Assembly: GCA_943789455.1 (NCBI GenBank)
Contig: CALSUE010000001.1
Coordinates: forward strand, 313,001-377,000
Direction of reading: 5' to 3'
Source of the DNA: an uncultured Flavobacteriaceae bacterium
GTDB lineage: Bacteria > Bacteroidota > Bacteroidia > Flavobacteriales > Flavobacteriaceae
Length of the DNA stretch: 64,000 nt
How positions within the stretch are numbered: position 1 is the stretch's first letter; the number at the start of each line of letters is the position of its first letter. Under the pieces are notes generated by a model, which was not told the DNA's origin, made no database searches, and saw only the letters and a list, made by a program, of their open reading frames with translations. Both the position numbers and the translations under genes were made by a program. Shown here in pieces: positions 27,334 through 37,717 of this stretch.

Positions 27334-28358
27334 ACGTATATTTTCTTTTTTCTTACCAATAACCAAATCACTATTGGAGCTCCAATTAGTGAGGTTACAG
27401 CATTTATAGGTAAAGTAAATTCACTTGTTGGCAATTGAGCAATGATATCACAAATCAACAAAATTATAGCTCCTAGAATGGCAACAGCAGGAAGTAATAT
27501 TTTATGGTCAGATGTTTTAAAAACTAATTTTGTGATATGAGGAACTGCCAATCCAATAAATGCTATGGGACCTGCAAAGGCTGTAATAACCCCCGTTAAT
27601 AAACTGGTAATCAGTAAAATAATATTTCTGCTTTTTTTGATGTTAATACCAAGGCTTTTAGAGTAGTTCTCCCCCAACAGAAAAGCATTCAGAGGTTTTA
27701 TAATTTGAAATAAGTTGAGCATGGCGATGAGGTATATGATAAAAAAAATCAGTACTTCATTCCAAGATAAGTTTCCCAAACTTCCAAATCCCCAAAATAC
27801 AAATTGTTGAATTTTTTCTGCATCACTAAAAAAAGTAAAAACACTAATGATTGCAGAGGTAACTGTACCAAACATAAGACCAATAATTAAAATACTCATC
27901 GTATTTCTTACCTTATGAGCGGTTATTAATACAGCCAGTAAAACAATAGCTGCTCCAAAACTTGAAGCAATTGCTAAGCCCCAACTAGAAAATGATATTG
28001 CAGTTAGAACTCCACCAAAGATACCAGCACCTAAAATTAAAATAGCCACCCCAAGACTAGCCCCTGAGGAAATACCTAATACAAATGGACCAGCTAATGG
28101 GTTTTTAAAAAGAGTTTGCATTAATAAACCAGCTATAGACAAGCCAGAACCAACTAGCATGGCAGTAATAGCTTTAGGCAGTCTAAAATGAAGAATAATT
28201 GTATTCCAACTAGACTTGGAACTGTTGTCTCCTAACAAAACAGCTATGATTTCATCAATAGGAATAGCTACAGAACCTAAACTAATGCTTACTAGTAGTG
28301 CCAAAACCAACACAAAAGAAAGTGTAATAAATTGTTTTGTGTATGATTTTTGTTTCAT
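27330..28358 (-). CDS. FecCD-family ABC importer permease
   Basis: 342 residues, strongly hydrophobic, with about ten membrane segments and the FecCD/BtuC hallmarks (FRLPKAITAMLVGSGLSIAG, NPLAGPFVLGISSGASLG, GPIAFIGLAVPHI). It pairs with the ATPase whose start overlaps its stop. The family imports siderophores, heme or cobalamin across the inner membrane. Confidence 0.93.
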   Translation of the reverse strand: MKQKSYTKQFITLSFVLVLALLVSISLGSVAIPIDEIIAVLLGDNSSKSSWNTIILHFRLPKAITAMLVGSGLSIAGLLMQTLFKNPLAGPFVLGISSGASLGVAILILGAGIFGGVLTAISFSSWGLAIASSFGAAIVLLAVLITAHKVRNTMSILIIGLMFGTVTSAIISVFTFFSDAEKIQQFVFWGFGSLGNLSWNEVLIFFIIYLIAMLNLFQIIKPLNAFLLGENYSKSLGINIKKSRNIILLITSLLTGVITAFAGPIAFIGLAVPHITKLVFKTSDHKILLPAVAILGAIILLICDIIAQLPTSEFTLPINAVTSLIGAPIVIWLLVRKKKIYV

Positions 28359-28376
28359 GTTAGAAAGAAAACTATG

Positions 28377-28763
28377 TTAGTTAGCCCAATAATCCACAAC
28401 AACAGCATCTTCTAAATGTGGTTTTAAAATAGCTACAAATTCTTGGTGTGAAGGATGTGGAAGGTATTCATCTCTGTCTTTTTCAGAATCAAAAGTAACA
28501 AAAAAACAATGGGTGAGTCCTTTGTCTAAACCTTCAGGACTATTATTTAAGCCCCATTCAAAACTTTTTATAGTTTTAATTCTAGTTGACAATCCTATAA
28601 ATGAGTCTTCTATTATTTTGATAGCTTCGGGAGGTGCTTCTTTTTTAAATTTAAACAAGACCACATGACGTAATTGTTTTCTATTCATATCAGTATCTTC
28701 TGTTTTTTTAGTACAACTATACAAACATAGCAAGCTGATTAATAGCAATGTAAATTTTTTCAT
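28377..28763 (-). CDS. Dabb (stress-responsive A/B barrel) lipoprotein
   Basis: 128 residues. A lipoprotein signal ends at C17 (CLYSC), followed by one Dabb domain ([18 protein letters not shown]...[23 protein letters not shown]). Its start overlaps the rdgB stop by 4 nt, and the permease starts 18 nt downstream, so it is part of the rdgB-importer operon. Function is unknown. Dabb domains bind small ligands in some families. Confidence 0.85.
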   Translation of the reverse strand: MKKFTLLLISLLCLYSCTKKTEDTDMNRKQLRHVVLFKFKKEAPPEAIKIIEDSFIGLSTRIKTIKSFEWGLNNSPEGLDKGLTHCFFVTFDSEKDRDEYLPHPSHQEFVAILKPHLEDAVVVDYWAN

Positions 28764-29347
28764 TGGGTTATTTTTATAAGTGATAAGAAATTTACTAATT
28801 TCTGAATGGCAATTCCCCTGTGAGAAATTATATTTTTTTCTTCTGAGTTCATCTCAGCAAATGAGCATGAAGCATTTTTTGGTTTAAAGATCGGATCATA
28901 ACCAAAACCTTTTACTCCTGTTTTCTCATTTAAAATTTCACCATCACAGATTCCTTCGAAAAGGTATTGTTTATTTTTAAGATTTAAAGCAATAATAGTT
29001 CTGAATTTCGCTTTTCTACTTGATTTATTTTGAAGTTCATTAAGAAGTTTTTCCATATTTTTTTCTGCATTTCCATGTTCTCCAGCGTATCTAGCAGAAT
29101 ACACTCCTGGGTTTCCATCTAAAGCTTCTACTTCTAGTCCAGTATCATCAGCAAAACAATCAAATCCATACTTTTCAGTTATATAATCAGCTTTTAATTT
29201 GGCATTACCCTCCAGAGTACTTTCAGTTTCTTCTATATCTTCAAAACAACCAATATCTTTTAAAGACAGCACTTCTATAGCATTAGAGAGCATTTCCTGT
29301 ACTTCTTTTAACTTATGCAAGTTATTTGTGGCAAAGACTAGTTTCAT
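28760..29347 (-). CDS. rdgB: Non-canonical purine NTP pyrophosphatase (RdgB/HAM1)
   Basis: 195 residues. [41 protein letters not shown] and SHRGIA are the family motifs. The enzyme hydrolyses ITP, dITP and XTP to monophosphates to keep them out of nucleic acids. The stop overlaps the start of the Dabb lipoprotein gene. Confidence 0.94.
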   Translation of the reverse strand: MKLVFATNNLHKLKEVQEMLSNAIEVLSLKDIGCFEDIEETESTLEGNAKLKADYITEKYGFDCFADDTGLEVEALDGNPGVYSARYAGEHGNAEKNMEKLLNELQNKSSRKAKFRTIIALNLKNKQYLFEGICDGEILNEKTGVKGFGYDPIFKPKNASCSFAEMNSEEKNIISHRGIAIQKLVNFLSLIKITQ

Positions 29348-29402
29348 TTTACTAAACTAATTAATTTAAGATTTAGATTTTAAAATATTTAAATAAGATT
29401 AT

Positions 29403-29876
29403 TTATTCATGATGATAGGGCTCGTTTTTAAGAATGGTAAATCCTCTATACAATTGTTCAACAATAAACAAGCGAATCATTTGATGAGAGAAGGTCATTT
29501 TAGATAAAGATACCTTTCCCATGGTTTTCTTATAGACAGATTCAGAAAACCCATAAGGACCTCCAATTACTAAAACTAATTGTTTGATGCCTGAATTCAT
29601 TTTCTTTTGAAGAAAATTTGCAAAATCTAAAGATCGATATTCCTTACCTTTTTCGTCTAACAACACCAATTGATCAGTGTTTTTAAGTTTAGAAAGAATC
29701 AATTCACCTTCTTTTTCTTTTTGTTGTAGTTGGCTTAAATTCTTTACATTTTTGATGTCAGGTATGATTTCTATTTCAAAGTTTATGTAGTGATTTAGCC
29801 TTTGTTGGTATTTTTCAATGAGTTGCCCTAAATCTTTGTCATCTGTTTTACCAATAACAAGTAATTTTATTTTCAT
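29403..29876 (-). CDS. rlmH: 23S rRNA pseudouridine(1915) N3-methyltransferase RlmH
   Basis: 157 residues, the normal length. The SPOUT-type SAM site (LVIGGPYGFSE) and the conserved C-terminus (EQLYRGFTILKNEPYHHE) are intact. It methylates m3-pseudouridine in helix 69 of the ribosome. It lies 55 nt upstream of rdgB on the same strand and is divergent from nadC. Confidence 0.95.
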   Translation of the reverse strand: MKIKLLVIGKTDDKDLGQLIEKYQQRLNHYINFEIEIIPDIKNVKNLSQLQQKEKEGELILSKLKNTDQLVLLDEKGKEYRSLDFANFLQKKMNSGIKQLVLVIGGPYGFSESVYKKTMGKVSLSKMTFSHQMIRLFIVEQLYRGFTILKNEPYHHE

Positions 29877-29946
29877 TTTTCAAAATTACAATTATTGTCA
29901 TCAATTTTCTCATTTAATCGTATTTTAGCTTGTGTAATATAAAAGT

Positions 29947-30822
29947 ATGATTTCTACTAAACAATTTGAAAAAGAATTAGCCCTCATTATAAAAAATGGG
30001 TTTAGAGAAGATGTAGGTGAAGGAGATCATACCTCATTATCCTGTATTCCTTCAAATGCTCACGGAAAAGCTAATTTATTGGTAAAAGATAGTGGTATTA
30101 TAGCTGGTGTAGCTTTTGCTAAAAAAGCATTTACATATTTTGATGAAGACTTACAGTTGGAAAACTTTATTGATGACGGATCTCATGTTAACCCTGGAGA
30201 TGTAGTTTTTCAAGTTTCAGGCAACTCCCAATCTATCCTTAAAGCAGAACGTTTTGTTCTAAATGCCATGCAACGCATGAGTGCGATTGCTACAAAAACA
30301 AATTTTTTTGTTAATTTATTGAAAGGAACAAAAACTCAAATTTTAGACACTAGAAAAACTACTCCAGGCATAAGAGCATTAGAGAAATGGGCAGTAAAAA
30401 TTGGAGGAGGAGTGAACCATCGTTTTGCATTATACGATATGGTGATGATTAAAGACAATCATATTGATTTTGCAGGCGGAATATCACAAGCAATTACAAA
30501 GACCAAACAATACCTAAGCGACAATACATTAAATTTAAAAATTATTGTTGAGGCTAGAAGCCTAAAAGAGATTGAAGAAATACTCCAAAATGAAGGTGTT
30601 TATCGTATCTTGATTGATAATTTTTCATTCGAAGATACCAGAAAAGCAGTAGCACTTATCAATGGGAAATGTTTCACAGAATCTTCCGGTGGTATCAATG
30701 AAGATACGATTAGAAAATATGCAGAATGTGGTGTAGATTATATTTCATCTGGAGCTTTAACCCATTCAGTTTACAATATGGATTTAAGTTTAAAAGCTGT
30801 TAACGAAATACTTGTAGAATAA
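29947..30822 (+). CDS. nadC: Nicotinate-nucleotide pyrophosphorylase (carboxylating)
   Basis: 291 residues. LLVKDSGIIAGV, DTRKTTPGIRALEKWAVKIG, GGVNHR and MIKDNH are the quinolinate phosphoribosyltransferase motifs. It makes nicotinate mononucleotide from quinolinate and PRPP in NAD synthesis. The YihY-family gene starts 6 nt downstream. Confidence 0.94.
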   Translation: MISTKQFEKELALIIKNGFREDVGEGDHTSLSCIPSNAHGKANLLVKDSGIIAGVAFAKKAFTYFDEDLQLENFIDDGSHVNPGDVVFQVSGNSQSILKAERFVLNAMQRMSAIATKTNFFVNLLKGTKTQILDTRKTTPGIRALEKWAVKIGGGVNHRFALYDMVMIKDNHIDFAGGISQAITKTKQYLSDNTLNLKIIVEARSLKEIEEILQNEGVYRILIDNFSFEDTRKAVALINGKCFTESSGGINEDTIRKYAECGVDYISSGALTHSVYNMDLSLKAVNEILVE

Positions 30823-30827
30823 ATAAA

Positions 30828-31763
30828 ATGAGTAAAGAAATAGAAGACAAACTAGTAAAAATTCCAGTGCTTAATGTACTGGTTAGATTTGGGAAGAAAA
30901 TAAAAATTCCAGGTCTAGAAGGTATGTCACTATATGATGTTTTAGAAATGTATATTATTGGTATCGTTGAAGGAGCATTAACAACTCGTGCTGGAGGTAT
31001 AGCCTATAGTTTTTTTATGGCAATTTTCCCTTTCATGCTATTTGTCTTAACATTAATTCCCTACATTCATATCGATGGTTTTCAAGAAGGATTAATGACT
31101 TTAATATCAGAAGTTTTACCACCCAAAACCTTTGATGCTGTAGACACTGTTTTATTAGATATTTTAGGAAATAAACAAGCAGGCTTATTATCATTTGGTT
31201 TTCTAGGCTCTATTTTTCTAATGACTAATGGTGTAAATGCTATTTTTGGAGGATTTGAATATTCCTACCACGTTAAAGAAAATAGAAATGTTTTTAGAGC
31301 CTATTTTTTATCGATGTTTGTGTCATTATTAATGGCTTTGTTCCTAGTGATTACTGTTGCATTTACAGGGTTTTACCAGTTGCTTTTAGATGCATTTACG
31401 AATAAAGGTTGGATAGATGACGAAACGATATGGTTGCAATTTGGAAGAGGGGGCTTGTTTTTGATCATGATTTTCACCATTGTTTCTATCTTATATAAAT
31501 ATGGAACAAAAAATGGAAAGCATTCCAGATTTTTTTCACCAGGGACAATATTTACAACAACATTATCAATACTCACTTTTTATCTCTTCGGGTACTATGT
31601 TAATGAATTTGCTCAGTACAACGAATTATATGGTTCTATAGGAACACTTTTAATTTTAATGCTATTTATTTGGCTCAACGCCATTATATTGTTGTTAGGT
31701 TTTGAGTTAAATGCGAGTATTTTTTCACTTCAAAGAAAAAATAAAACAAATGTGACAGAATAG
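30828..31763 (+). CDS. YihY/virulence factor BrkB family membrane protein
   Basis: 311 residues with six predicted membrane helices. The conserved opening GALTTRAGGIAYSFFMAIFP and the C-terminal LILMLFIWLNAIILLLGFEL define the YihY/BrkB family. These inner-membrane proteins have been proposed as transporters. The activity is uncertain. It is 6 nt downstream of nadC. Confidence 0.88.
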   Translation: MSKEIEDKLVKIPVLNVLVRFGKKIKIPGLEGMSLYDVLEMYIIGIVEGALTTRAGGIAYSFFMAIFPFMLFVLTLIPYIHIDGFQEGLMTLISEVLPPKTFDAVDTVLLDILGNKQAGLLSFGFLGSIFLMTNGVNAIFGGFEYSYHVKENRNVFRAYFLSMFVSLLMALFLVITVAFTGFYQLLLDAFTNKGWIDDETIWLQFGRGGLFLIMIFTIVSILYKYGTKNGKHSRFFSPGTIFTTTLSILTFYLFGYYVNEFAQYNELYGSIGTLLILMLFIWLNAIILLLGFELNASIFSLQRKNKTNVTE

Positions 31764-31846
31764 TTCTTCCCAAGATTTTTCGGATATTTGCACCCAAAGC
31801 TAGATTTATTATTTTAGCTAAGATTAGATAACCGAATATTGTTTTT

Positions 31847-33211
31847 ATGAAACCAAGCATTCCAAAAGGAACCAGAGATTTTTCATCTACAGAAGTAGCC
31901 AATCGTACGTATATCATAAATACGATGAAAACTGCTTTCGAAACCTTTGGTTTTCAACCCATAGAAACTCCAAGTTTTGAAAACTCCACTACCTTAATGG
32001 GTAAATATGGAGAAGAAGGAGATCGCTTAATTTTCAAGATTCTAAATTCAGGAGATTATTTAAAGAAGGCGGACAGCAATCTTTTAGAACTAAAAGACAG
32101 TACAAGGTTAACATCCCAAATCTCAGAGAAAGCATTACGTTATGATTTAACAGTGCCTTTTGCTAGATATGTAGTGCAACACCAAAATGATATTACGTTC
32201 CCTTTTAAACGATACCAAATTCAACCTGTTTGGAGAGCAGATCGACCTCAAAAAGGACGTTTTAGAGAGTTTTTTCAATGTGATGCAGATGTAGTAGGAA
32301 GTAAGTCTTTGTTGCAAGAGGTAGATTTTATTCAATTGTATGATACTGTTTTTACCAATTTAAAATTAACGGGTACTACCATAAAAATTAATAATAGAAA
32401 GATTTTAGCAGGAATTGCTGAGGTTATTGGAGTAAAAGATAAGTTGATTGACTTTACCGTAGCTTTAGATAAGTTAGATAAAATTGGTGCTACCGGTGTT
32501 GAAAATGAAATGCTGGAAAAAGGGATATCCGTTGAGGCTATAAAAAAAGTATCTCCTCTTTTTGAACTTTCAGGATCAAATACTGATCAGCTAAACGTTT
32601 TAGATGCGTTGTTGTCAGAATCTGAAGAAGGAAAAAAAGGAGTTGAAGAGTTGCGTTTTGTTGTTAATACCATTAATAATTTAGGACTACAATCTTCTTC
32701 TTTAGAAATTGATGTAACTCTAGCACGGGGTTTAAACTACTATACTGGAGCTATTTTTGAAGTTTCAGCTCCAAATGGAGTAGAGATGGGATCAATTGGT
32801 GGTGGAGGTAGATATGATGATTTGACCGGAATCTTTGGATTAAAAGATGTAAGTGGAGTGGGTATATCTTTTGGTTTAGATAGAATTTATTTGGTATTGG
32901 AAGAACTTTGCTTATTTGATACTGTATCTCTTCCAAAACCTAAGTTATTGTTTCTGAATTTTAATAAAGAAGACAATAGTATTCAACTAGAAGCTATAAA
33001 ATCATTAAGAAATGTAGGTGTGAAAACTGAAATATATCCAGATACAGCATCTAGTAACAAACAGCAAAAGAAGCAGTGGAAATATGTTTCTACTCGTAAA
33101 ATTCAGTTTGTAATTTCTGAAATACAGAATAATAAGTTCATGTTAAAAGATATGAATGAGGGTTCTCAGACACTTTATACTTTAGAAGAATTGGTCAATA
33201 AATTACAATAA
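31847..33211 (+). CDS. hisS: Histidine-tRNA ligase
   Basis: 454 residues, a class II synthetase. Motif 1 lies near the N-terminus (PKGTRDF...), motif 2 is FQCDADVVG with the preceding RPQKGRFREF, and the histidine-specific LARGLNYYTGAIFEV and GGGGRYD are present, followed by an anticodon-binding domain. A GATATTTG near-match to the -7 element lies about 65 nt upstream of the ATG. Confidence 0.95.
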   Translation: MKPSIPKGTRDFSSTEVANRTYIINTMKTAFETFGFQPIETPSFENSTTLMGKYGEEGDRLIFKILNSGDYLKKADSNLLELKDSTRLTSQISEKALRYDLTVPFARYVVQHQNDITFPFKRYQIQPVWRADRPQKGRFREFFQCDADVVGSKSLLQEVDFIQLYDTVFTNLKLTGTTIKINNRKILAGIAEVIGVKDKLIDFTVALDKLDKIGATGVENEMLEKGISVEAIKKVSPLFELSGSNTDQLNVLDALLSESEEGKKGVEELRFVVNTINNLGLQSSSLEIDVTLARGLNYYTGAIFEVSAPNGVEMGSIGGGGRYDDLTGIFGLKDVSGVGISFGLDRIYLVLEELCLFDTVSLPKPKLLFLNFNKEDNSIQLEAIKSLRNVGVKTEIYPDTASSNKQQKKQWKYVSTRKIQFVISEIQNNKFMLKDMNEGSQTLYTLEELVNKLQ

Positions 33212-33256
33212 TTATTATTATGAAATTTGTAAATTTGTAATCTAAATAAATGCGTG

Positions 33257-33952
33257 ATGATAGAATTAAATACTGAAATGAATCAAGATCGGATTGATGA
33301 GATAGGGGATAACCACGTTATGACCTCCGCCAAGACACCACTTCGTGATGATGCTTTTGTCATTTCTGATGAGGATAAAATGGATAGAATTCAAGAAAGT
33401 GTCAAAGACATTCTAATAACTTTAGGGTTAGATCTTTCAGATGATAGTTTGCAAGGTACACCAAGAAGAGTAGCTAAAGCTTTTGTTAAGGAATTATTCA
33501 TGGGGTTAAATCCAAAGAATCAGCCAAAGGCATCAACTTTTGATAATAATTATAATTATCAAGAGATGTTAGTTGAGAAAAATATTATTGTATACTCTAC
33601 TTGTGAACACCACCTTTTACCTATAGTTGGTCGTGCTCATGTAGCCTATATCTCAAAAGGTAAGGTAATTGGATTGTCTAAGATGAACCGTATTGTTGAT
33701 TATTTTGCTAAAAGACCACAAGTTCAGGAAAGACTCACCATGCAAATAGTTCAGTTTATGCAAGAATCTCTAGGGACTAAAGATGTAGCGTGTGTAATCG
33801 ATGCTAAACATTTATGTGTAAATTCTCGAGGAATAAAAGATATTGAAAGTAGTACAATCACTTCTGAGTTTGGGGGAAAATTTAAAGAAAAGGAGACTAA
33901 ACAAGAGTTTTTAGATTATCTAAAAATTGATACTGATTTTCAGGGGGTTTAA
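33257..33952 (+). CDS. folE: GTP cyclohydrolase I
   Basis: 231 residues. The zinc-binding CEHHLLPIVGRAHVAYI and the C-terminal zinc cysteine region (CVIDAKHLCVNSRGIKD) are intact, as is TPRRVAKAF. It makes dihydroneopterin triphosphate for folate and pterins. I chose the ATG at 33257; a GTG sits directly before it. A strong bidirectional terminator follows. Confidence 0.94.
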   Translation: MIELNTEMNQDRIDEIGDNHVMTSAKTPLRDDAFVISDEDKMDRIQESVKDILITLGLDLSDDSLQGTPRRVAKAFVKELFMGLNPKNQPKASTFDNNYNYQEMLVEKNIIVYSTCEHHLLPIVGRAHVAYISKGKVIGLSKMNRIVDYFAKRPQVQERLTMQIVQFMQESLGTKDVACVIDAKHLCVNSRGIKDIESSTITSEFGGKFKEKETKQEFLDYLKIDTDFQGV

Positions 33953-33970
33953 ATTACACTCAATCAAATA

Positions 33971-34001
33971 AAAAAAGCCACTTTTAAAAGTGGCTTTTTT
34001 T
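33971..34001. terminator. Bidirectional terminator between folE and secA
   Basis: An A-run, GCCACTTTTAAAAGTGGC as an uninterrupted stem, and a T-run. It lies between convergent folE and secA. Confidence 0.92.
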
Positions 34002-34019
34002 ATTTTAACTGATATATAT

Positions 34020-37000
34020 TTAATTTTTAATCAATACCCATTCTCCTCTTTCAATTAAAGGGATAGCTTGTTTGAATTTCACTACTTTTTCCTGACCACT
34101 CATCACATTTTTAATAGTAACTCGTTCATTTCTACCTATTTTCGGTTGTTCTCTTACTATAGTTTCGATAGGCTCAGATTGTTGTTGTCTGGAATTGCTA
34201 ATGGCTTGTTCAGTAGTATTTTGAACGTCAGCTTTGCTTAAATTTAATTTTTGTCTTGTTTTCTTTTGTTCTTCAGAAATTTGATCATTTGCTTGATTTG
34301 GTAATTCTCCTTTAAATAAGAAAGATAGTACCTCACGATTTATTTTATCTATGGTTACTTTAAATAATTCAAATGCTTCAAATTTGTAAATTAGTAATGG
34401 ATCTTTTTGCTCGTAAGATGCATTTTGAACCGATTGTTTTAAATCATCCATTTGACGTAGGTGATCTTTCCAGTTTTCATCAATAATAGCGAGTGTGATG
34501 TTTTTTTCAAAATCGGTAGCTAAAGACTTTCCTTTTGTCTCATAAGCTTCTTTTAAATTGGTAACAACTTTGAGGGTTTTGATACCATCAGAAAAAGGAA
34601 CAACAATACGCTCGTATCTATCACCTTCATTTTCGTAAACATTTTTGATTACAGGATAAGTTAAAAGTGCATTTCTTTCAACTTTTTCTTTATAACTATG
34701 AGTTACAACTTCATATAACTTATCGGCTAACTCTTGTTCATTTAAAGAGTTAAACTCGTCTTCACTAAAGGGTGATGCTATTGAAGTAAAACGAATCAAT
34801 TCAAATTCAAAGTTTTGAAAATCTTTAGCTGCTTTATTTTGGTTAATGATAGTTTCACAGGTCTCAAAGATCATATTTGAAATGTCTATTTGTAGACGAT
34901 CTCCATCTAATGCATGCCTTCTTCTCAGGTAAACAAATTCTCTTTGAGCGTTCATGATATCGTCATATTCCAATAATCTTTTACGAATACCAAAGTTATT
35001 TTCTTCAACTTTCTTTTGTGCTCTTTCAATAGACTTAGAAATCATAGAATGTTGAATTACTTCACCTTCTTTTAGACCCATTCTATCCATCATTTTTGCA
35101 ATTCTTTCAGAACCGAACAAACGCATTAAGTTGTCATCTAATGCAACGTAAAATTGAGATGATCCAATATCACCCTGACGCCCAGCTCTTCCTCGTAATT
35201 GTCTATCAACTCGTCTGGAATCATGTCGTTCTGTACCAATAATTGCTAAACCTCCAGCGTCTTTTACTTGGTCAGAAAGCTTAATGTCAGTTCCACGTCC
35301 AGCCATATTAGTTGCTATCGTTACTATACCTGGATTTCCAGCTTCTGCAACTACATCTGCTTCACGTTTATGTAATTTTGCATTTAATATATTGTGCTTA
35401 ATCTTACGCATTTGTAACATTCTTCCCAATAATTCAGAAATTTCTACAGATGTTGTACCTACTAGTACAGGTCTTCCTTGATTTACCAGTTGAACAACAT
35501 CTTCTATTACTGCATTGTATTTTTCTCGAGTAGTCTTATAGATAAAATCTTGTTTATCATCTCTTAGTAATGGTTTATTTGTAGGGATTTCAACTACATC
35601 TAATTTGTATATTTCCCAAAGTTCACCTGCTTCAGTAATGGCTGTACCAGTCATACCAGATAACTTTCTATACATTCTAAAATAGTTTTGCAAGGTAACT
35701 GTTGCAAATGTTTGGGTAGCATCTTCAATTTTTACATTTTCTTTTGCTTCAATTGCTTGATGAAGCCCGTCTGAATATCGACGACCATCCATGATACGTC
35801 CGGTTTGTTCATCAACAATCATGACTTTATTTTCCACAACTACATATTCAACATCTTTTTCAAATAAGCTGTAAGCTTTTAGTAGCTGGTTCATGGTATG
35901 AATCCGTTCACTTTTAACACTAAAGTCTTTGTATAATTTTTCCTTTAATTCAGCCTTTTTTTCTGTAGTTTCTTCAGAAGCATCTATGTTGCCAATTTTA
36001 ACGCCTAAATCAGGTAATACAAAGAAATCTTCATCACTTGTATTTGTAGAAAGTGCTGCGATACCCTTATCTGATAAATCTATCGAATTATTCTTTTCTT
36101 CGATAACATACCATAATTCTTCATCTACTTCTGGCATCAGTTTGTTATTATCTGCCATGTAGGTATTCTCTGTTTTTTGAAGTAATTGTTTTACTCCTTC
36201 CTGAGATAGAAATTTAATAAGCGCTTTATTTTTTGGAATTCCTCTAAATACCCTCAACAATAAAAAACCACCGTCTTTGGTATTTCCTTCGGTAATTAAT
36301 TTTTTAGCCTCTGCAAGTACCCCAATTAAATACTTATTTTGTTTTGATACAAGATCGTTAACTAATGGTTTTAATTCATTAAACTCGTGTCTATCTCCTT
36401 GAGGAACAGGTCCAGATATAATTAAAGGAGTTCTTGCATCATCAATTAAAACGGAATCTACTTCATCAATTATGGCGTAATTTGGAGCTCTTTGAACTAA
36501 ATCTTCCTTTGAACTAGCCATATTATCTCTTAAATAATCGAATCCAAATTCATTATTTGTCCCATAGGTAATGTCTGCATTGTAAGCTATTCTTCTTTCT
36601 TCTGAATTAGGTTGATGAAAATCAATACAATCTGTACTTAATCCATGGAATTCAAACATAGGTGCCATCCATGCTCTATCTCTTTTTGCTAGGTAATCAT
36701 TTACGGTAACAACATGAACTCCATTGCCGGTCAATGCGTTTAAATATACTGGCAATGTAGAAACTAATGTTTTCCCTTCACCAGTCATCATCTCTGCAAT
36801 TTTCCCCTGATGAAGCACAGAGCCCCCAATCAATTGAACGTTATAATGAATCATGTCCCAAGTCACTGGTTTTCCTGCAGCATCCCAAGAGTTTTGCCAA
36901 AAGGCTTTATCACCGTCTAAAACAACATGTTCTCGAGTAGAGGAGAGTTCTCTGTCAAAAGGAGTAGCTGTAACTTCAACTTCATCATTATTTACAAAAC

Positions 37001-37361
37001 GTGTTGCAGTTTCTTTTACCACAGCAAAAGCTTCTGGCATAATATCATGTAAAATTACCTCAGAAGCCTCATAAGATTCATTTTTTAAGGTATCTATTTC
37101 AGAAAAAATATCTTGTTGTCTATCTATTTCAGCTTCTTTTGCTTCTTTTTCTAATGCAGTAATTTTATCATTAAAAACTTTTGTGCCTTCTTTTATTCTT
37201 TTTTTGAATTCAGTGGTTTTATTTCTTAATTCATCATTTGATAAAGAAGATAATGTGGTTTCGTAAGCGGTTACTTTTTCAACAATCGGTTGAAGTATTT
37301 TTAGATCTTTTTGTTGTTTATCTCCAACAAATATTTTAATTACTGAATTTAAGATACTCAT
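34020..37361 (-). CDS. secA: Protein translocase ATPase SecA
   Basis: 1,113 residues, against about 900 in E. coli, with the extra length typical of Bacteroidota. The DEAD motor shows Walker A MTGEGKT, DEVDSVLIDDARTPL, and later VLVGTTSVEISE, TNMAGRGTDIKL and QLRGRAGRQGD. The C-terminus ends in a basic/hydrophobic KFKQAIPLIERGEWVLIKN-type tail and lacks the zinc-binding CxCxSGxxxxxCH(G) element of E. coli. It drives Sec export, which here also feeds T9SS cargo. It is monocistronic, ending at a strong terminator. Confidence 0.95.
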   Translation of the reverse strand: MSILNSVIKIFVGDKQQKDLKILQPIVEKVTAYETTLSSLSNDELRNKTTEFKKRIKEGTKVFNDKITALEKEAKEAEIDRQQDIFSEIDTLKNESYEASEVILHDIMPEAFAVVKETATRFVNNDEVEVTATPFDRELSSTREHVVLDGDKAFWQNSWDAAGKPVTWDMIHYNVQLIGGSVLHQGKIAEMMTGEGKTLVSTLPVYLNALTGNGVHVVTVNDYLAKRDRAWMAPMFEFHGLSTDCIDFHQPNSEERRIAYNADITYGTNNEFGFDYLRDNMASSKEDLVQRAPNYAIIDEVDSVLIDDARTPLIISGPVPQGDRHEFNELKPLVNDLVSKQNKYLIGVLAEAKKLITEGNTKDGGFLLLRVFRGIPKNKALIKFLSQEGVKQLLQKTENTYMADNNKLMPEVDEELWYVIEEKNNSIDLSDKGIAALSTNTSDEDFFVLPDLGVKIGNIDASEETTEKKAELKEKLYKDFSVKSERIHTMNQLLKAYSLFEKDVEYVVVENKVMIVDEQTGRIMDGRRYSDGLHQAIEAKENVKIEDATQTFATVTLQNYFRMYRKLSGMTGTAITEAGELWEIYKLDVVEIPTNKPLLRDDKQDFIYKTTREKYNAVIEDVVQLVNQGRPVLVGTTSVEISELLGRMLQMRKIKHNILNAKLHKREADVVAEAGNPGIVTIATNMAGRGTDIKLSDQVKDAGGLAIIGTERHDSRRVDRQLRGRAGRQGDIGSSQFYVALDDNLMRLFGSERIAKMMDRMGLKEGEVIQHSMISKSIERAQKKVEENNFGIRKRLLEYDDIMNAQREFVYLRRRHALDGDRLQIDISNMIFETCETIINQNKAAKDFQNFEFELIRFTSIASPFSEDEFNSLNEQELADKLYEVVTHSYKEKVERNALLTYPVIKNVYENEGDRYERIVVPFSDGIKTLKVVTNLKEAYETKGKSLATDFEKNITLAIIDENWKDHLRQMDDLKQSVQNASYEQKDPLLIYKFEAFELFKVTIDKINREVLSFLFKGELPNQANDQISEEQKKTRQKLNLSKADVQNTTEQAISNSRQQQSEPIETIVREQPKIGRNERVTIKNVMSGQEKVVKFKQAIPLIERGEWVLIKN

Positions 37362-37423
37362 TCTTTAAGCTGTATTTTATTTTCTTCTGTATGATATTGT
37401 ATTTAAGACTTTAAAAGTAAACA

Positions 37424-37453
37424 AAAAAAAAGCCTCATTTGAGACTTTTTCTT
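37424..37453 (-). terminator. Terminator of the DUF2795 gene
   Basis: On the minus strand, AAGTCTCAAATGAGGCTT forms a short stem with one mismatch and ends in a run of T's. It separates the DUF2795 gene from secA. Confidence 0.7.
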
Positions 37454-37473
37454 GTTTGTTTTATTAAATATTT

Positions 37474-37695
37474 TTAATATTCATCTTCATTCCAAAGATA
37501 ATCCTCTTCAGTAGGATAATCTGGCCAAATTTCAATGATAGAGTCATATGAGTCCCCTTCATCTTCAATTTCTTGTAAATTCTCAGCTACTTCTAAGGGC
37601 GCACCTGTTCTGATAGCATAATCTACTAACTCATCTTTTGTTGCTGGCCATGGTGCATCTGCTAAATAAGATGCTAATTCTAAAGTCCAATACAT
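37474..37695 (-). CDS. DUF2795 domain protein
   Basis: 73 residues: a short DUF2795 helical domain (LELASYLADAPWPATKDELVDYAIR...LEVAENLQEIED) and an acidic aromatic tail. These small cytoplasmic proteins are nearly universal in Bacteroidota, with unknown function. A full promoter (37718-37746, minus) predicts a leader of under 20 nt, and a terminator follows, so the gene is a single unit. Confidence 0.85.
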   Translation of the reverse strand: MYWTLELASYLADAPWPATKDELVDYAIRTGAPLEVAENLQEIEDEGDSYDSIIEIWPDYPTEEDYLWNEDEY

Positions 37696-37717
37696 TTCTA
37701 ATGGATTTAATTTTCTG

